A stretch of 64,000 nucleotides of DNA, from contig CAJJDO010000167.1 of the NCBI GenBank assembly GCA_905183005.1, positions 137,227 through 201,226 on the forward strand, in the 5' to 3' direction. This document shows, piece by piece, positions 12,401-24,550 of the stretch (the stretch's first letter is position 1; each line of letters begins with the position of its first letter). The stretch is from Paramecium pentaurelia. Its lineage: Eukaryota; Ciliophora; Oligohymenophorea; Peniculida; Parameciidae. The position numbers and the translations under genes are program-made. A model generated the notes under the pieces. It worked only from the letters and a program-made list of their open reading frames with translations, was not told the origin of the DNA and did not search any database.

Positions 12401-15400
12401 ATTATTATGGTCATGTTATATAATGTAATTCAACAATTCCTAAATGTTAAATTTAGTTATCTTTTGTATAATATATTCCATAACGTTTAGATTACAACCA
12501 CCTTAGCAAATCTAAAAGATTATCTATCCGGTATTGAAGATACTTAATATGAATATATGATTTTAAAAGGAGTAAGCATTTTAACATTTCAATTAAATGT
12601 TTCACAACACATTATCTTTAGTACATCCTTCCATTCAATAGATATCCTTATTAATTAGTATGTATATCAAATACTTACATTATAAAGAGCAGAAATTATA
12701 TTTAATGGATTAAAATTTAATGATTATTAAACTATTACCTTTGGTTTAGTCTAATTTCATAGTTTGTAGAAGTTGATCATTCAAAATATATAATTAAACT
12801 TTTCTATTTATCATAATTCAAAGTTATAGACTGTAAATATAGATTCCTTTGAATTATATTTAATTAATGTAACCATTATGGATTCTTATTTTAAACCAGA
12901 ATTAGCCTATGATTTAAATTTGATACCACCTAGTAACAATCTATTTGGAAGAGCTTATCAAATATAAATATAGAATCCTAATTTAATATCATTAATTAAT
13001 GTAATCATCTCTAATATAAGTTTACTTAATACAACCTTTATTAATTTAATTAATTCTAATAATATCAATTTTTATTAGATAGTAATTCAAAATTTAACAT
13101 TTCTTAATTGTTCCATTATTAATACAAATTTTATTACACTTACACAAAATATATAATATTAAAATATTGAAATACTTAATTTGAATATATTGAATTGTAC
13201 TTTTTAAAATGGATCAATCTTATACTTTAATGATTATTATTTTAGAGGGAACTTAAAAATTTCAGATGTATCATTCATTAATTCAAAATTCATTAATTCT
13301 ATTCTTTTAACATTACCATAATCAAATTAAGCCTATATTAATGATGTTATTTTTAAGAATTGCAAATTTTATAATTCATCAGGTTTAAGAATTAGATCTA
13401 GTTCCACATTTTAATAATTTATCATTTCAAATTGTGATTTTATGTACTCCTCCTTAATATCATCAAATATCTATAGTTCTAATTAGATATTCTTAAATTT
13501 CAATTAAATGATATTTACAACAATAACAATTGAGAATTCATATTTAATTGAAATAATAAACGATTATAACATCATTTATGTTGTTTCAAATATAGATATT
13601 AATGGCATTTTAGCTTAAAATTTGATTAGCAACTAATATGAGAAAGTGTTTTATTGTTAGGGTTATTCTTTTAAATTAAGTAATGTAACTATGCTTAGAC
13701 TTAGTGGTGTTATTGAATTTTATTTATAAAACTTTGAAATTCTAGAATTGAATCATATTATTGCTGATTCAAATATGGATTAAATAGTAAGTTAAATATT
13801 TGAAATCAGTGCATCCAATTTGATAATAGATGATTTTATAATCAAGAATCAAATATCTGAAGATTCAATTTTTATTTCCATTTTTGAGGGTATAAATAAT
13901 AGATAAAATTATAAGAAAATTAGTAATCTCCAAATAATGAATATACAAATGAAAAAAAAATAATATAAGTTGTCTTCATCCATAATTCAAATTGTATCTT
14001 AAATTGAATAAACAATATTAATATAGAATTCACATTTCATTAATATATGGTAAAATCAAGAATTACAAGATCCAGAAATTAGCACTGCTAGTCTCATTGT
14101 TCTTAATGTACCTTAAAGTTCAGTATTGATTCACAATCTGACAATATTTAATTGTCTTATTTCTAATGCTACTGATTCATTATTATTTATTAACTCCAAA
14201 ATATTAAACTTTCAGTTATGCTTTACAAATATGACAAATAATCTGGAATCTTATTTTGAAACTGTTAAATTACAAGTAGATATTTCTCATATTTAATAAA
14301 TGTCATATGGTGGTCTAGCCTATATACAAGTTCAAGAATTAACAATAAGAGATTCTTAATTTTATAATTCAATTGGATATTATGGAGGAGTCTTCTATAT
14401 TATTACAAAATTCAATGGAATTCTCAATATTATTGGATTAAAATTTGAGAATACTTCAACATTCAAAAGTCTATTTGCTTAAGGAATGGGAGGATGCTTA
14501 TATATTGATTCATAATACTCATACCTATAATTAAATATGATTGATATACATGTAACTAATTCAAGTTCAAATTACATAGGAGGATTCCTATATGTTAAAC
14601 CATCCATATATTAAAATGTAATGAATCTAAGAAATCTTGAATTTTTTAATGTATTCTCCTCTTAATAATCTATCATCTCATTCAATTAAATGTATTAATA
14701 GTAAAATAATTCGACTTTAAATTTGGATAACATCACTATAATAAATGAGAAATATTCTTATAAAAAATACTTAGAACATTATGGTTTGACAAATTAAGAG
14801 GGTCTATATGGATTAATTACCATTTAAGGAAGATAAATAGCAATTAGAAGATTAAATGCTGAAGGATATTTTTATGAATCAATCTTACATGTTGAATATT
14901 CAAAATCTTTTAAATTACACAAAGTAAATGTGTACAATTCAATATTTGATAGTTTAAACTTATTATTTATATAAGATATAAGTTAAGATACACCAACATA
15001 TGTTTATATTGAGCATCTATCTAATTTCAATATTTATGGTAATAAAAGTCTACAAACAGCCATAGTATAATTAATCTTATCCAGAAATTGTATTTCAGCT
15101 TAATTTGATAATATGAATTTTTACAATATCTCTTGTTAAAATTGTTAGAATGGTATTTTATCCTTAAATACAAATTCAAAGAATAAAACAACAAAAATAC
15201 GATTTTAAGTCATAATTGTAAATAAAAATAATTGTGGTTATAATGGATGCTTTAATCTCTTATCTAATTCAAGTATTAATGATTAAGTAGTTATCATAAA
15301 AAAAAGTAAATTTATTAATAATATTGCTAATTATGGAGGATCAATTTTTATTAACAATATTCAACTCTATATTAAGAATACATTATTCTTATAAAATGTT

Positions 15401-17890
15401 GCTAAAAATTCAGGAGGAGCAATCTTTTATGAGAGTAAAAAAGATATTTATTTATTTGATTGTTACTTTTATGAAAATAAGGCATCAGCAGGAGGTGCTA
15501 TATATTTAGGATCAAATGTATTAATATAGAATTAAAGCAAATTGTAGTTCTCTTAAAATTCAGCAACAAGTTTTGCCAATAATTTAGCAGAGTAACCATA
15601 ATTCTTATAATTAATTATTAATAATCAAGAAATCACTAATCATAGATAAATTAGAGGAGATAAAGTAATTGATAATCCTATCTTAAAACAAAAGCTCTAT
15701 TTACCAACTGGTATTAAATTGTCAGAATATGAATTCTTTAATTATACATCAAAATTATTTAGTTCAATCTAATATTCAATTGAATTGAAGGCCTATAATC
15801 ATATTAAAGAAGAGATTATATTTTTAGATGAAACTTAATGTCTAATATCATATGAAAACAATGATAATGATTATAAAGAAAGTTTATTATCTTAATATTA
15901 AATAATTGTATTTAATTCAACAAAACAAAATTATGATTTGAATGAATTATTAATAGTTCATAATCCATATGATGATTAAAAATCTATAATGCTTGATATT
16001 AAATGTACATGTATTGTTGATGATTATCATCTACAATTTCCAATTGAAACTTTGAAATGCCAAATAGGTGAATATTTTTATTTAGGTTCATGTCTTAGAT
16101 GTGATGCATCTGCAGGATATTATTCAGTAGCATACAATAGTACTTCATGTAAGAGAATTGATATTAAATTAATCAATTAAACTAATGGAGCTATGCTTTA
16201 ATTATAGCAATCTTATTGGAGACCACATTTAAGATCTGATTTAATTGAGAGATGTTAAAAATATCCATCTAAATGTTTGGGTGGATGGTTTCCAGGAGAA
16301 GTTTCTTGTTCTATTGGTAGTATTGGAGCACTTTGTGAAGAATGTGATATTTATAATATTAGAGGAGATGGATACTTTTTGAATTCTGGATAAAAATAAT
16401 GTAGTTTTTGTGGACATCTTAGTGTTTAAATTATGTTATTATTGATTTCATCATTATGGTATAATTACATTAATATTATTATAGGTCTTCCTTTTTGATT
16501 ATTATGACAGTTAAAAGTACTCATAATTCTCTTTAAAAATTAGCCTAATTAAAATTAATATATTTGAAATATCAAACCTTATATACTTTTAGTTTAGATT
16601 AGACTAGTATATTAATTAAGATGAGCAACAATTACTTTTAAATTTTGATGGTAATTAGTAGTTTTTAAATTGATTTCTTTACAAATCTTAGAAATACATT
16701 ATATTTTCTAGGGGAAACTTCTAGTTTTGTCACTTATCAAATAGATTGTACTTCATCTCAAATCATTAAAATACCAATTATTTATAGTCATTTCATTTTG
16801 ATTCTTCTTATTCCCTTCTTTAATTTTGCCTTGTCAACAGCTATCTATTGCATTTCTATAATGGCTAAGATTTCCAAGTTTTCATAAACCTTTATTTATA
16901 CCACTATCATATATCTTTACATTTACAATCAACAATCAATATTAAATTGGTATTTCTATATACTATTCAATTAGGGGTACTTCTTTAATTTCTAAAAGAG
17001 AAATTTCTGGAGATGAATACATATAAGCATCTGTTTATTATTATTACAATACTCAAGTACACACTAATTGGTTATTCAAATTTATTATTCCAATAGTTTC
17101 CTTTTTGGGAATATTGGTTCCATTATTATTATTATATTATCTATATCATCATAAAGGTAATTTGTATAATAAAAATGCAAGAAGTGTATTATCATATTTG
17201 GTTAATGAATATAGTGATCAATCTTATTATTGGGAACTTATTAAGATTGCTTAAAAATTATTAATTATAATGATAATCAATTTTTTGGAGTAGTAAATCT
17301 TAATCAAAGGTATTTTAATATATATTATAATAATCCTATATTATTAATCACTTACAATTTTTAGACCCTATCGCCAATCATAATTTAATGTTTTGGAATA
17401 AACTATTTCATATTATGTTTCAATGACTATACTATTATCTTTACTATTGTACTAAATTTAAAATTTAGATATACATTAATATTTATAAATCTCTTTAATA
17501 ACCCTTATTCTATATTTGATCATTAAATTAATCCTATTATTCATTGAAAAAATATTCATTGCTTTCTTTAAGAGATTGGATGAAGAATTGGATCCAATTA
17601 GAGGAATCATTTTAATGAATTTTCCAAATATTTGTAAAATATTTCCATCTTTGAGAAAAATCTTAAAACTTAGAAAATAATAAAAATAAAGGATATTGGA
17701 AAGATTTTATAAAATTAAAAATTATTTGAAACTTAAAATTATCAGATTACCAACAAAAGATTCAAATAGAGAAAAAACTAGAGGAAGAGATAGTAGATCA
17801 TTACTTTTCATTTCCTAACATAGGAACACCTTTACAAGTATTGAGAAAATCATAATGACTTAAGGAAATGAAACAGCACCATTAAGATGA
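9485..17890 (+). CDS. giant Cys-rich, beta-helix-like surface protein with multi-pass C terminus (copy 1)
   Basis: ATG 9485, TGA 17888-17890, five introns (10034-10058, 11012-11042, 12485-12506, 16459-16484, 16950-16974); spliced 2,759 codons exactly. A signal peptide (MLLFISVFCCIQEV) is followed by a lectin/laminin-G-like domain at about residues 220-400 (CFGISGWIKV, then NEWHYMSIIY). Residues about 400-1000 carry many CxxC-type growth-factor-receptor-like repeats. About 1000-2050 are Asn/Ser/Ile/Phe-rich repeats with GGA[IF]-type motifs (NSGGAIFYES, SAGGAIYLGS), typical of right-handed beta-helix proteins. A second Cys cluster includes KCLGGWFPGEVSCSIG at about 2240. The last 500 residues hold several membrane segments and a basic tail. 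Likely sits in the plasma membrane with a large extracellular part; ligand unknown. Paralogue of the gene at 55-63.6 kb. Confidence 0.85.
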
Positions 17891-18153
17891 ATTAATATTT
17901 TAATTTATATATTAATTTAAGATATAATTATCATTTATTTTTTGTATATTTTTACTTAATTAAAGATATAAAAATCTTAATGTATTTGATTATTATTTTT
18001 TTTTAAATTCTTTTTATTTATCTTAAATATTTATTTATAATAAAATTATATATAGAGTAATACACAAGTTAGTTCAATAAAATTCTCTATCTTTCTACAA
18101 TTACATATGTTTAACAATTTCTCTTTTTTAATTTACACTGTCTTTTAAAGTTA

Positions 18154-19021
18154 TCATTATTAAATTAGATATTTCCTAAGTTTTATAAATTTTATGATTA
18201 CTTTAATTTCATGTTAGAAATGGAGTCCAAATTAAGATGCAAAATTATTCCAATTCATTTATATATTTAACATTATAGCACTTGTATAAAGAGAAGCACA
18301 AGCAATTTTAGATGGTTCATATTTAATGATATTGATATTATAAAGAGCAACATCCAACAAGAGTAAGGAATAAGTTAACCAATTTTATGTTTTCTCTGCT
18401 ATTGTAATTATGGTCCAATAATAATTTAACCAAACATAAGAGGATGCTGTAACCAATTTAAAATCTAATAGAGATAATAATTCTTTTTCAATCTAAAATA
18501 TCTCTTACATTTCATCTCTATCATATGTATATCTCCACAATGGACTTGGATAAATCTAGTATATGTTAATCAAATACTTCTTCATATTTAGAAGCTATAA
18601 AATAACATGTCTTATATATAGAATCGATTTGAGCGGTAAATATTCTATTTGTACTTAAATAAACATCTAGTAAATAAATGGTTTGATGGAAAGTTCTTCT
18701 TTAAGCCTTATGTGCTGTACATAACTTATGAACTTCATCTATCTATTAAGGTTATAAAGAATGGAATACCATCTAAGCTCTCATTTCTGGATTGAGATCA
18801 GATTGAATATCTGAAAAATAATTTGGATTAAGAAAAGACATGTTTACATTCTAAAATGATCAGAATACTTAATAAACCTATTGTGTTTGAAGAGTGAAAA
18901 AGATCTGCTTGATATATAGTAATACTGATTATGGATCATGAGTGTGTTTTGATTCTTTCCTCTTGAATGAGTTAGGTTGCTACATGTAGTAATTAGAACG
19001 ATCTGTAAAAGGTCTTATCAT
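18154..19021 (-). CDS. B-type mitotic cyclin
   Basis: ATG 19019-19021, TGA 18154-18156. One firm intron lies at 18556-18577 (22 nt); another starts the second exon and is either 18851-18868 (18 nt) or 18851-18877 (27 nt), both multiples of three. The protein is 272-275 aa. The cyclin N box is clear: NPEMRAQMVFHSL, QRRTFHQTIYLLDVYLS, then KTCYFIASKYEEIYPSPL, the last being the B/A-cyclin SKYEEIYPP hallmark. A C-terminal cyclin fold follows (LLSLLDFKLVTASSYVWL). It would bind and activate a CDK. It is short and no destruction box (RxxL) is obvious at the N terminus. It is divergent from RFT1, with only 29 bp between the two ATGs. Confidence 0.9.
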
Positions 19022-19050
19022 TTTTTAGATGTACTCCATTAAATAATTAA
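19022..19050. promoter_or_regulatory. 29-bp divergent intergenic region (cyclin / RFT1)
   Basis: The minus-strand cyclin ATG ends at 19021 and the plus-strand RFT1 ATG begins at 19051. Any core promoter and both 5' leaders must fit in, or overlap, these 29 bp and the coding ends. The inference of a shared promoter rests only on this spacing; no element is recognised. Confidence 0.4.
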
Positions 19051-20538
19051 ATGATTAATAAAGCAGGCAAACAATTAACTTGGTTATTTGCTTTAAAAAT
19101 ATTATCAAGATTATTTGATTTGACTTTAAATATATTGGTCTTACGAGATTTAGAACCAGGCATTTATGGTAAGTTCATTTATTGATATATAGAGAGGACT
19201 CACAACTAATTTGGATTTATTGACAAATATCACTCTCTTCTATTTAAAGATTGTGTTGAAATAAACATATTCAAGATTAAAGGACCCTAATTAAGAGCAA
19301 ACATAATCAGCTATCAATCTAATGTATTTTGGATTATTCATTACAATCTGTATTGCACCAATCACAGTCTTTATAATGAGTTACAATCAAAGTATTTCAT
19401 TTGCCAAGACAGCATTTCTTTATGGAATCTCTGCAGGTAATTATTCATATTGAAATTTAGTAATTGATGGAGCTTCTGAACCATATGCTGTTCAATGGGT
19501 TATTTAATTAAAATTGAATGTAATTGCTAAAGCAGAAGGCTTAGCAGTATTTATGAAAACAATAGTCCTCTATGTATTATTGGGGAAATATACTAGAGAA
19601 TTCTTTTAAATAGAAACTATTATTGGATTTGGAATTGCTTAGGTTATATATTCAATATTCATTTTTGCTTATATATTTTCATTATCCAATTAAACCAAAT
19701 TTAAATAAATAAATAAAGAAGGAGTATATGTTGTAGCAGAGATGAAGTAAATAGGTTATCAATTTACATTGATGGCTTTTATGAAATTTTTATTATAAGA
19801 ATTAGAAAAAATAGTCATGGTTATTTACAACAATCCCATCATCTCAGGAGAGTATACCTTAATAAGTCATATTGGTTCAATAATCCCTCGTTTTATATAT
19901 GTTAACATAGAATAGATAGCATATAATCTATTCCCAAAAATTAATTAAGATGAATAAACTTAATTGTTATAGAAATATTTGAAGTTTTTGAATTTAGTTG
20001 GAATAAGTATTATAAGTGCTGGTATACCTTGTGCTTCTGCATTCTTGTAAATTTATGGTTCCTAATGGACTTCAGATTCATGTACATTGGCAATGTAATT
20101 TTATTGTATTTACATTTGGATTATGGGTATAAATGGAATTACAGAAAGTTATGTGAATTCTACAATAGCTACAAAAGATATGTGGTGGTATAGATATTTA
20201 CTTATAGCTTAAACAATTATATATAGGTATTTATTATCATATACTTATTCAGTTTATCTTTAATCATAATGGTTCAATTAGGATCATCAGGAATTATTAT
20301 CTCAAATATTCTATCAATGTCAGTTAGAATATTTGTGTCATTTATAATAATCCATAAATCAGGTATATAAATTTAATGGAAATCAATAATGCCAAAATTC
20401 ATGATACTTTATTTTTTTGGATTCTTCCTTTAATATTTAATATAAGGGTTTAAATTATTAATTTTGACAGCCCTATATTATGGTATCCTGGGTTTAATAA
20501 ACATAAGAATAGTAATCAATGTGATAAAGAGTAATTGA
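19051..20538 (+). CDS. RFT1: RFT1 oligosaccharide-lipid translocation protein
   Basis: ATG 19051, TGA 20536-20538, introns 19169-19196 (28 nt), 19437-19460 (24 nt) and 20227-20252 (26 nt); 469 aa. The start MINKAGKQLTWLFALKIL and the following FDLTLNILVLRDL fit the RFT1 N terminus. Further conserved blocks are ASEPYAVQWVIQLKLN, VIAKAEGLAVFMKTI and GINGITESYVNSTIATK. The protein is hydrophobic throughout (about 12 segments) and slightly shorter than human or yeast RFT1. RFT1 is needed for Man5GlcNAc2-PP-dolichol to be used in the ER lumen for N-glycan assembly; whether it is itself the flippase is debated. It pairs divergently with the cyclin gene. Confidence 0.88.
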
Positions 20539-20907
20539 ATGTATTAAAGTATATTATTAATTAATTGAGTATAAAAATAGATATAATAATCTTCTCTCCA
20601 ATTTTATTACCTATTTATTTGAATTTTCAGTTTAAAATACTATAGAACCATGTAATTGATAGATTCCATCCATTTTATTCTATTAATTATTGAAAATAAA
20701 CAAAACTATTTTTCATTATTTTAGCATCATTACCATCTGTATATCATATCGATCTTTATGCCAAAAAAAAGACTTAGAAATATTTACAAAAGTCGTTTTA
20801 TATTATTAAAATAGATTTTATCTTATATAAATTGAATTGATTATTCCAATTATAATATTTATCATTTAATTAATTGAAATCACAAATTTATTATTTATAA
20901 ATAATAA
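20539..20907. other. intergenic, no gene seen
   Basis: About 370 bp between the convergent RFT1 and minus-strand hypothetical gene. A hydrophobic + frame that begins here and overlaps the neighbour lacks a start and is antisense to a better-supported gene. Confidence 0.45.
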
Positions 20908-21608
20908 TCATAACAATGTTTGCATTGATGAGCAACCTTTCATTTTTGTACTCTGTTATCTCTTGAGTATTCTAGCTTATATTATGTCTGCTTATTAATT
21001 TAAATCCTATCTAACCTTTTAATCTGTACTTGTAGTATTAGTTGTAAAATCAGTGACCATTGTATTTAGTATTTCAGCTAGTATATATATATGATATAGA
21101 TTTTACATTATTAATCTGCAGCTTCATGTAATTTAATTTATAAGGTGACTTATTTAGATCTTAATTTCTTATCCATAATCTATTAATCAGATAATTATGG
21201 TGATGGTAGATCTGATATTGAGCATCGCTTAACAGGACTAATAGTTTTAGAAGACTCTAATTCAGATTTAGAATTAATAATAAGCATAAGTGTTTTAGTT
21301 TCACTCAAAGCTTATTAAATCTTGTCCAAAAAATAATATTTGATTGGATCTTGTATATTATCAAAATACTCAACACATTTTCTATTGATGATTATATATT
21401 ACAAATAATACCTATACATAGCTAATGCTTTTTGTACAGCATCAAGTTGTGGTTCTTTAATAATAGCCTTCTCAAGAGAGAGGAGATTATAATAGAATTG
21501 TCTATCAATAGTATTTCCTTGAGTAGGAAGAGTCTTTTCATTATTAGATTGTCTCATCAATTTATTAATTATAAATAATTTTAACATTTTTTTATCATTT
21601 GCACTCAT
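20908..21608 (-). CDS. hypothetical protein, 223 aa, helical
   Basis: ATG 21606-21608, TGA 20908-20910, one 29-nt intron (21078-21106, GTAAAA...CTAG). The protein begins MSANDKKMLKLFIINKLMRQ and has a helical first half (YYNLLSLEKAIIKEPQLDAV), a Ser/Pro-rich middle (SPVKRCSISDLPSPQLSD, potential phosphosites) and a charged tail (DQKVRQDLNQQADIIQARIL). The intron is supported because it restores coding-like composition and a clean stop. The family is not recognised. Its ATG overlaps the TGA of the SET gene by sharing ATGA, which is unusual for a eukaryote; the next in-frame Met (MLKLF) is a possible alternative start. Confidence 0.65.
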
Positions 21609-23220
21609 TTACTAAAAAAAGTTAGATTATTTTATAGTATGGTCATCTCATCCTTTTATATTTTATATAAGTCCTACAATTCTTTACCAATAGGTTTAGA
21701 AATTTATTTATAAGTGGATAAAACATTCTTGATGTTTTGAATCATAAACTATTTGACTAACAATTCATTTTCTTCACTGACTTTTTCTTAGAATGAATTA
21801 AATTCAAGATGTGGATTTTTAGAATATTCTTATTCAGTTAAAAAGTAAATCCTTAAATATCTAAATATATAAGATAAAAATATTACTGTAATAATTGTAC
21901 ATTAATTTTATTAGTAAATAATGATTATCTTTCAATGTTTGTGATTTCACTCTATCTTAACCATTTTTACTTTTAATCAAATAATTATTCAGTATAATTT
22001 ATAGCTGTAGTGAAATCTAAATCAATAGGCATTTCATTATATGGATTATCATCTACCATAATACCATGTCTCATTAATAGATCATGATTACTTAAATTAC
22101 CATAATTAATAGTTAATTTCTATTAAAATTATTTTATTATACATCTCCTGGTTCAATTTGTTTTTTGGCACTAAAATCAACAAAACTCATGTTTTCATGA
22201 CTCAAATAACAACCATCTAAATAACAATTAGGATCAAAGGAATGATCAAATTGATAAACTAATGGACATACTATTTAGACTGATTGCATATCAAAGTATT
22301 TTGGTTTTCTAGAATGTATTGATATTGGTCATACTATGAATTGAAGCAAATTAAGGAAGCTCTAACAGCTTGGAACAATTTCAAAAATTCAAGTGCTGTC
22401 AAACCATATACTTTGCTCAATTGTAATTCATTATACATTGATTAACATTGAAGGAGAGTACCTTCAATCAAGGAAGCCAAATTTCTTGATGATATCAAAT
22501 CAATAACAGTTTATGGCCACAATAAAGGAGTATTAGGAGATTAAATCATATTTGCAAATGGAGAGTGAGTTAGTGATTGGTCCTTTTGATGCACAAATAC
22601 TTGCATAATTATTTTGAGCAATCCTGTGACCAAATACTACTATTCCACTTTTCCACCACATATTTTGTGAGCGATTTATGATGCTATGGTCTAATTGATT
22701 TGCAACTACATACCTGAAGTTCTTAAGATTTTCTAGTATCACAACCAACAAATTCAACACTTGTAAAACATTTCTCTGTCGAAATAAGCATTATCTATTG
22801 ATTTGCCTTTATTTGTTAAGCTGCATACATCCCTTTTCTATAATCAATGGATTGCATCACTCTTAAATAAGAAGGAGGCATCTTCAACCACTTTAAATAC
22901 TATTGACCTAACAAACTGCCATAACTCGATGTCAGTCCAGCTATTAATTTCTCTTACATCTAATTAATAATCAAATTCCTTAATAAATATATATATAATT
23001 CATTCATAAATACCAATACATTTCTTTGATAATTACATAATATATCCCAAATATATTTTAATACAACCTAATTCGTTTATTCCAATTCATCCCACAATCC
23101 AACATTCCTAATTCACACTTCAAATCCTAATTGAATTAAACAAATTAGATTGTTCCTTATTCTTCTATCATCTTTACTCACATCTATTCTAAATCCTAAC
23201 CAACATACTCTGTTATTCAT
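21605..23220 (-). CDS. SET-domain protein lysine methyltransferase (SETD3/4/6, Rubisco-LSMT type)
   Basis: TGA at 21605-21607; introns 22691-22713, 22309-22334, 22120-22142 and 21861-21886. SET landmarks in order are RKGMYAAQQIKANQQIML (split-SET start), YQFDHSFDPNCYLDG (N/DHS-like core), KKQIEPGDKLTINYGNLSN (GD...INYG substrate/SAM core) and LLMRHGIMVDDNPYNEM, followed by a C-terminal helical region starting QYLRIYFLTEQEY like the Rubisco-LSMT substrate-binding domain. It should transfer methyl groups from SAM to a non-histone or histone lysine (or actin His as in SETD3). The start is uncertain: ATG 23218-23220 gives an in-frame TGA at 23113-23115, unless a 51-nt intron is removed there. ATG 23005-23007 gives a clean 434-aa protein. 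Confidence 0.75.
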
Positions 23221-23332
23221 AGAGTTTTGATTCGAAATCTATAATTTATTTATTCAACTACTCAATGATTGATCAATGGAGAATTCAAAATCACAAATTT
23301 ACTAAATGTATAATACACATATATAAGAGTAA

Positions 23333-23922
23333 TCAATTGAAATAAGAGTGAAGTGTGTATACAAATTTGGATAATAAATCTTTAATTTCTGGAAAGATAT
23401 TCATGTCATCCATCATTTAAGTTAGATCACTACATTCCACTTTTTCATTATCTCGCTTACAATTCAGTCTTCTGTACTCACTATTAATCATTATATTAAA
23501 AAGCCATACCTTCCCATATAATAATCCCATTTAAATCGAAGGTATTTATAGTATCTATTCTTAATGGCATTTTGATTTCTATCATTGAAGTATTTAGCTA
23601 TATCACTAAACTTTGGACCATGTTCAAGTACAAGTGATAGGATTTTTTTGTCCTCCTCTACATTGAATGGATTATTATTATTTATCTCTGTTGATTTAAT
23701 GTTTCTTCTCTTCTTTTTATAATGAAAGTCCACTCGCTTCTTCTTTTTTATCTTCTTAGCTTATTGTTTTAAGGGATAACCATTTAGATTAATGATCTAA
23801 GTCAGAGATGGATTTTCATGATTTAATTGAAGTAACGAAGAAGAGTTTTCATCAATTGATCCTACACCATTCTCTAACTAGAGGAAGTTGATATAATTTT
23901 ATTGGTCCCCACAATCTTACAT
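23333..23922 (-). CDS. Myb/SANT-like DNA-binding protein (copy 1)
   Basis: ATG 23920-23922, TGA 23333-23335, one 29-nt intron (23481-23509); 186 aa. A basic tract (KKIKKKKRVDFHYKKKRR) likely serves as nuclear signal. It is followed by one Myb-type helix-turn-helix: PFNVEEDKKILSLVLEHGP, then FSDIAKYFNDRNQNAIKNRY and YKYLRFKWD. The acidic C terminus may be a regulatory or activation region. A single repeat is seen where classic Myb factors have two or three. It is a paralogue of the gene at 31.6-32.2 kb, sharing layout (basic tract, then GPKFxxIA, KNRYYKxLRFxWD). Confidence 0.78.
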
Positions 23923-24550
23923 TAAATTTAATATGAATTTAGTTCTTTACTGCATAGGCATTTATATTATTGAATAATTATAAAATCTTTTTTATTTGTA
24001 TATATTAATACAGTCTTTAGTATTAATAATAAATTAATTAATGCTGTTCAGTTGGTAAAGATATTTTTCATTTAATTAGTATATAATAACATTCTGTCAT
24101 CAAGTATTATAATCCATATTAAGTACAAATATTTTAGTATATATTTTAAACTCTCAAAAGAATTTATTTAATTTACACATTAATTATATTTAAAGTTCTA
24201 TAATAAGATTAATGAAATAACTGTTATAAATAAATTTAAATGTTTTTTTTTCCAATTCTAAATATATATTTGTACTAATATACTTTTAAGTTTAAATTTA
24301 ATCCAAAATATATTGTTCTATAAATTATAAATGTTTTACGTATAATGAAATATTATAATATTTCAGATAAAAAGAATTTTCATTTATTTATAATAATTGA
24401 TAAAGTATATACAGTTAGTTATATTCCACAAATATATAAACAATTAAATAGAGTAATGGAATATAATATCATAAGTTTCAACAATATTATTATGTGTTTA
24501 AGATAGTTATCTCTACTATATATATATATATATTATTATTAATTAAAAAA
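23923..24550. other. intergenic, divergent, no gene seen
   Basis: About 630 bp of AT-rich DNA between divergent Myb-like and pecanex-like genes. It contains a short TA-dinucleotide run (about 24517-24533) close to the pecanex ATG. No coding frame or RNA gene was recognised; promoters for both neighbours are presumably here. Confidence 0.5.
24517..24533. repeat. (TA)n microsatellite
   Basis: A short uninterrupted TA run just upstream of the pecanex-like ATG. Similar TA runs occur at about 27499-27514, 28690 and inside the SWC4 intron. Confidence 0.7.

Noticed and set aside
20654..21092. Hydrophobic + strand frame resembling a membrane protein
   Set aside because: It has no start codon and is antisense to the minus-strand 223-aa gene, whose intron and stop fit well.
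22533..22760. Minus-strand standard-code frame beginning with Leu/Val-rich residues
   Set aside because: It runs through a 23-nt intron of the SET gene in another frame; the spliced frame carries the SET motifs.
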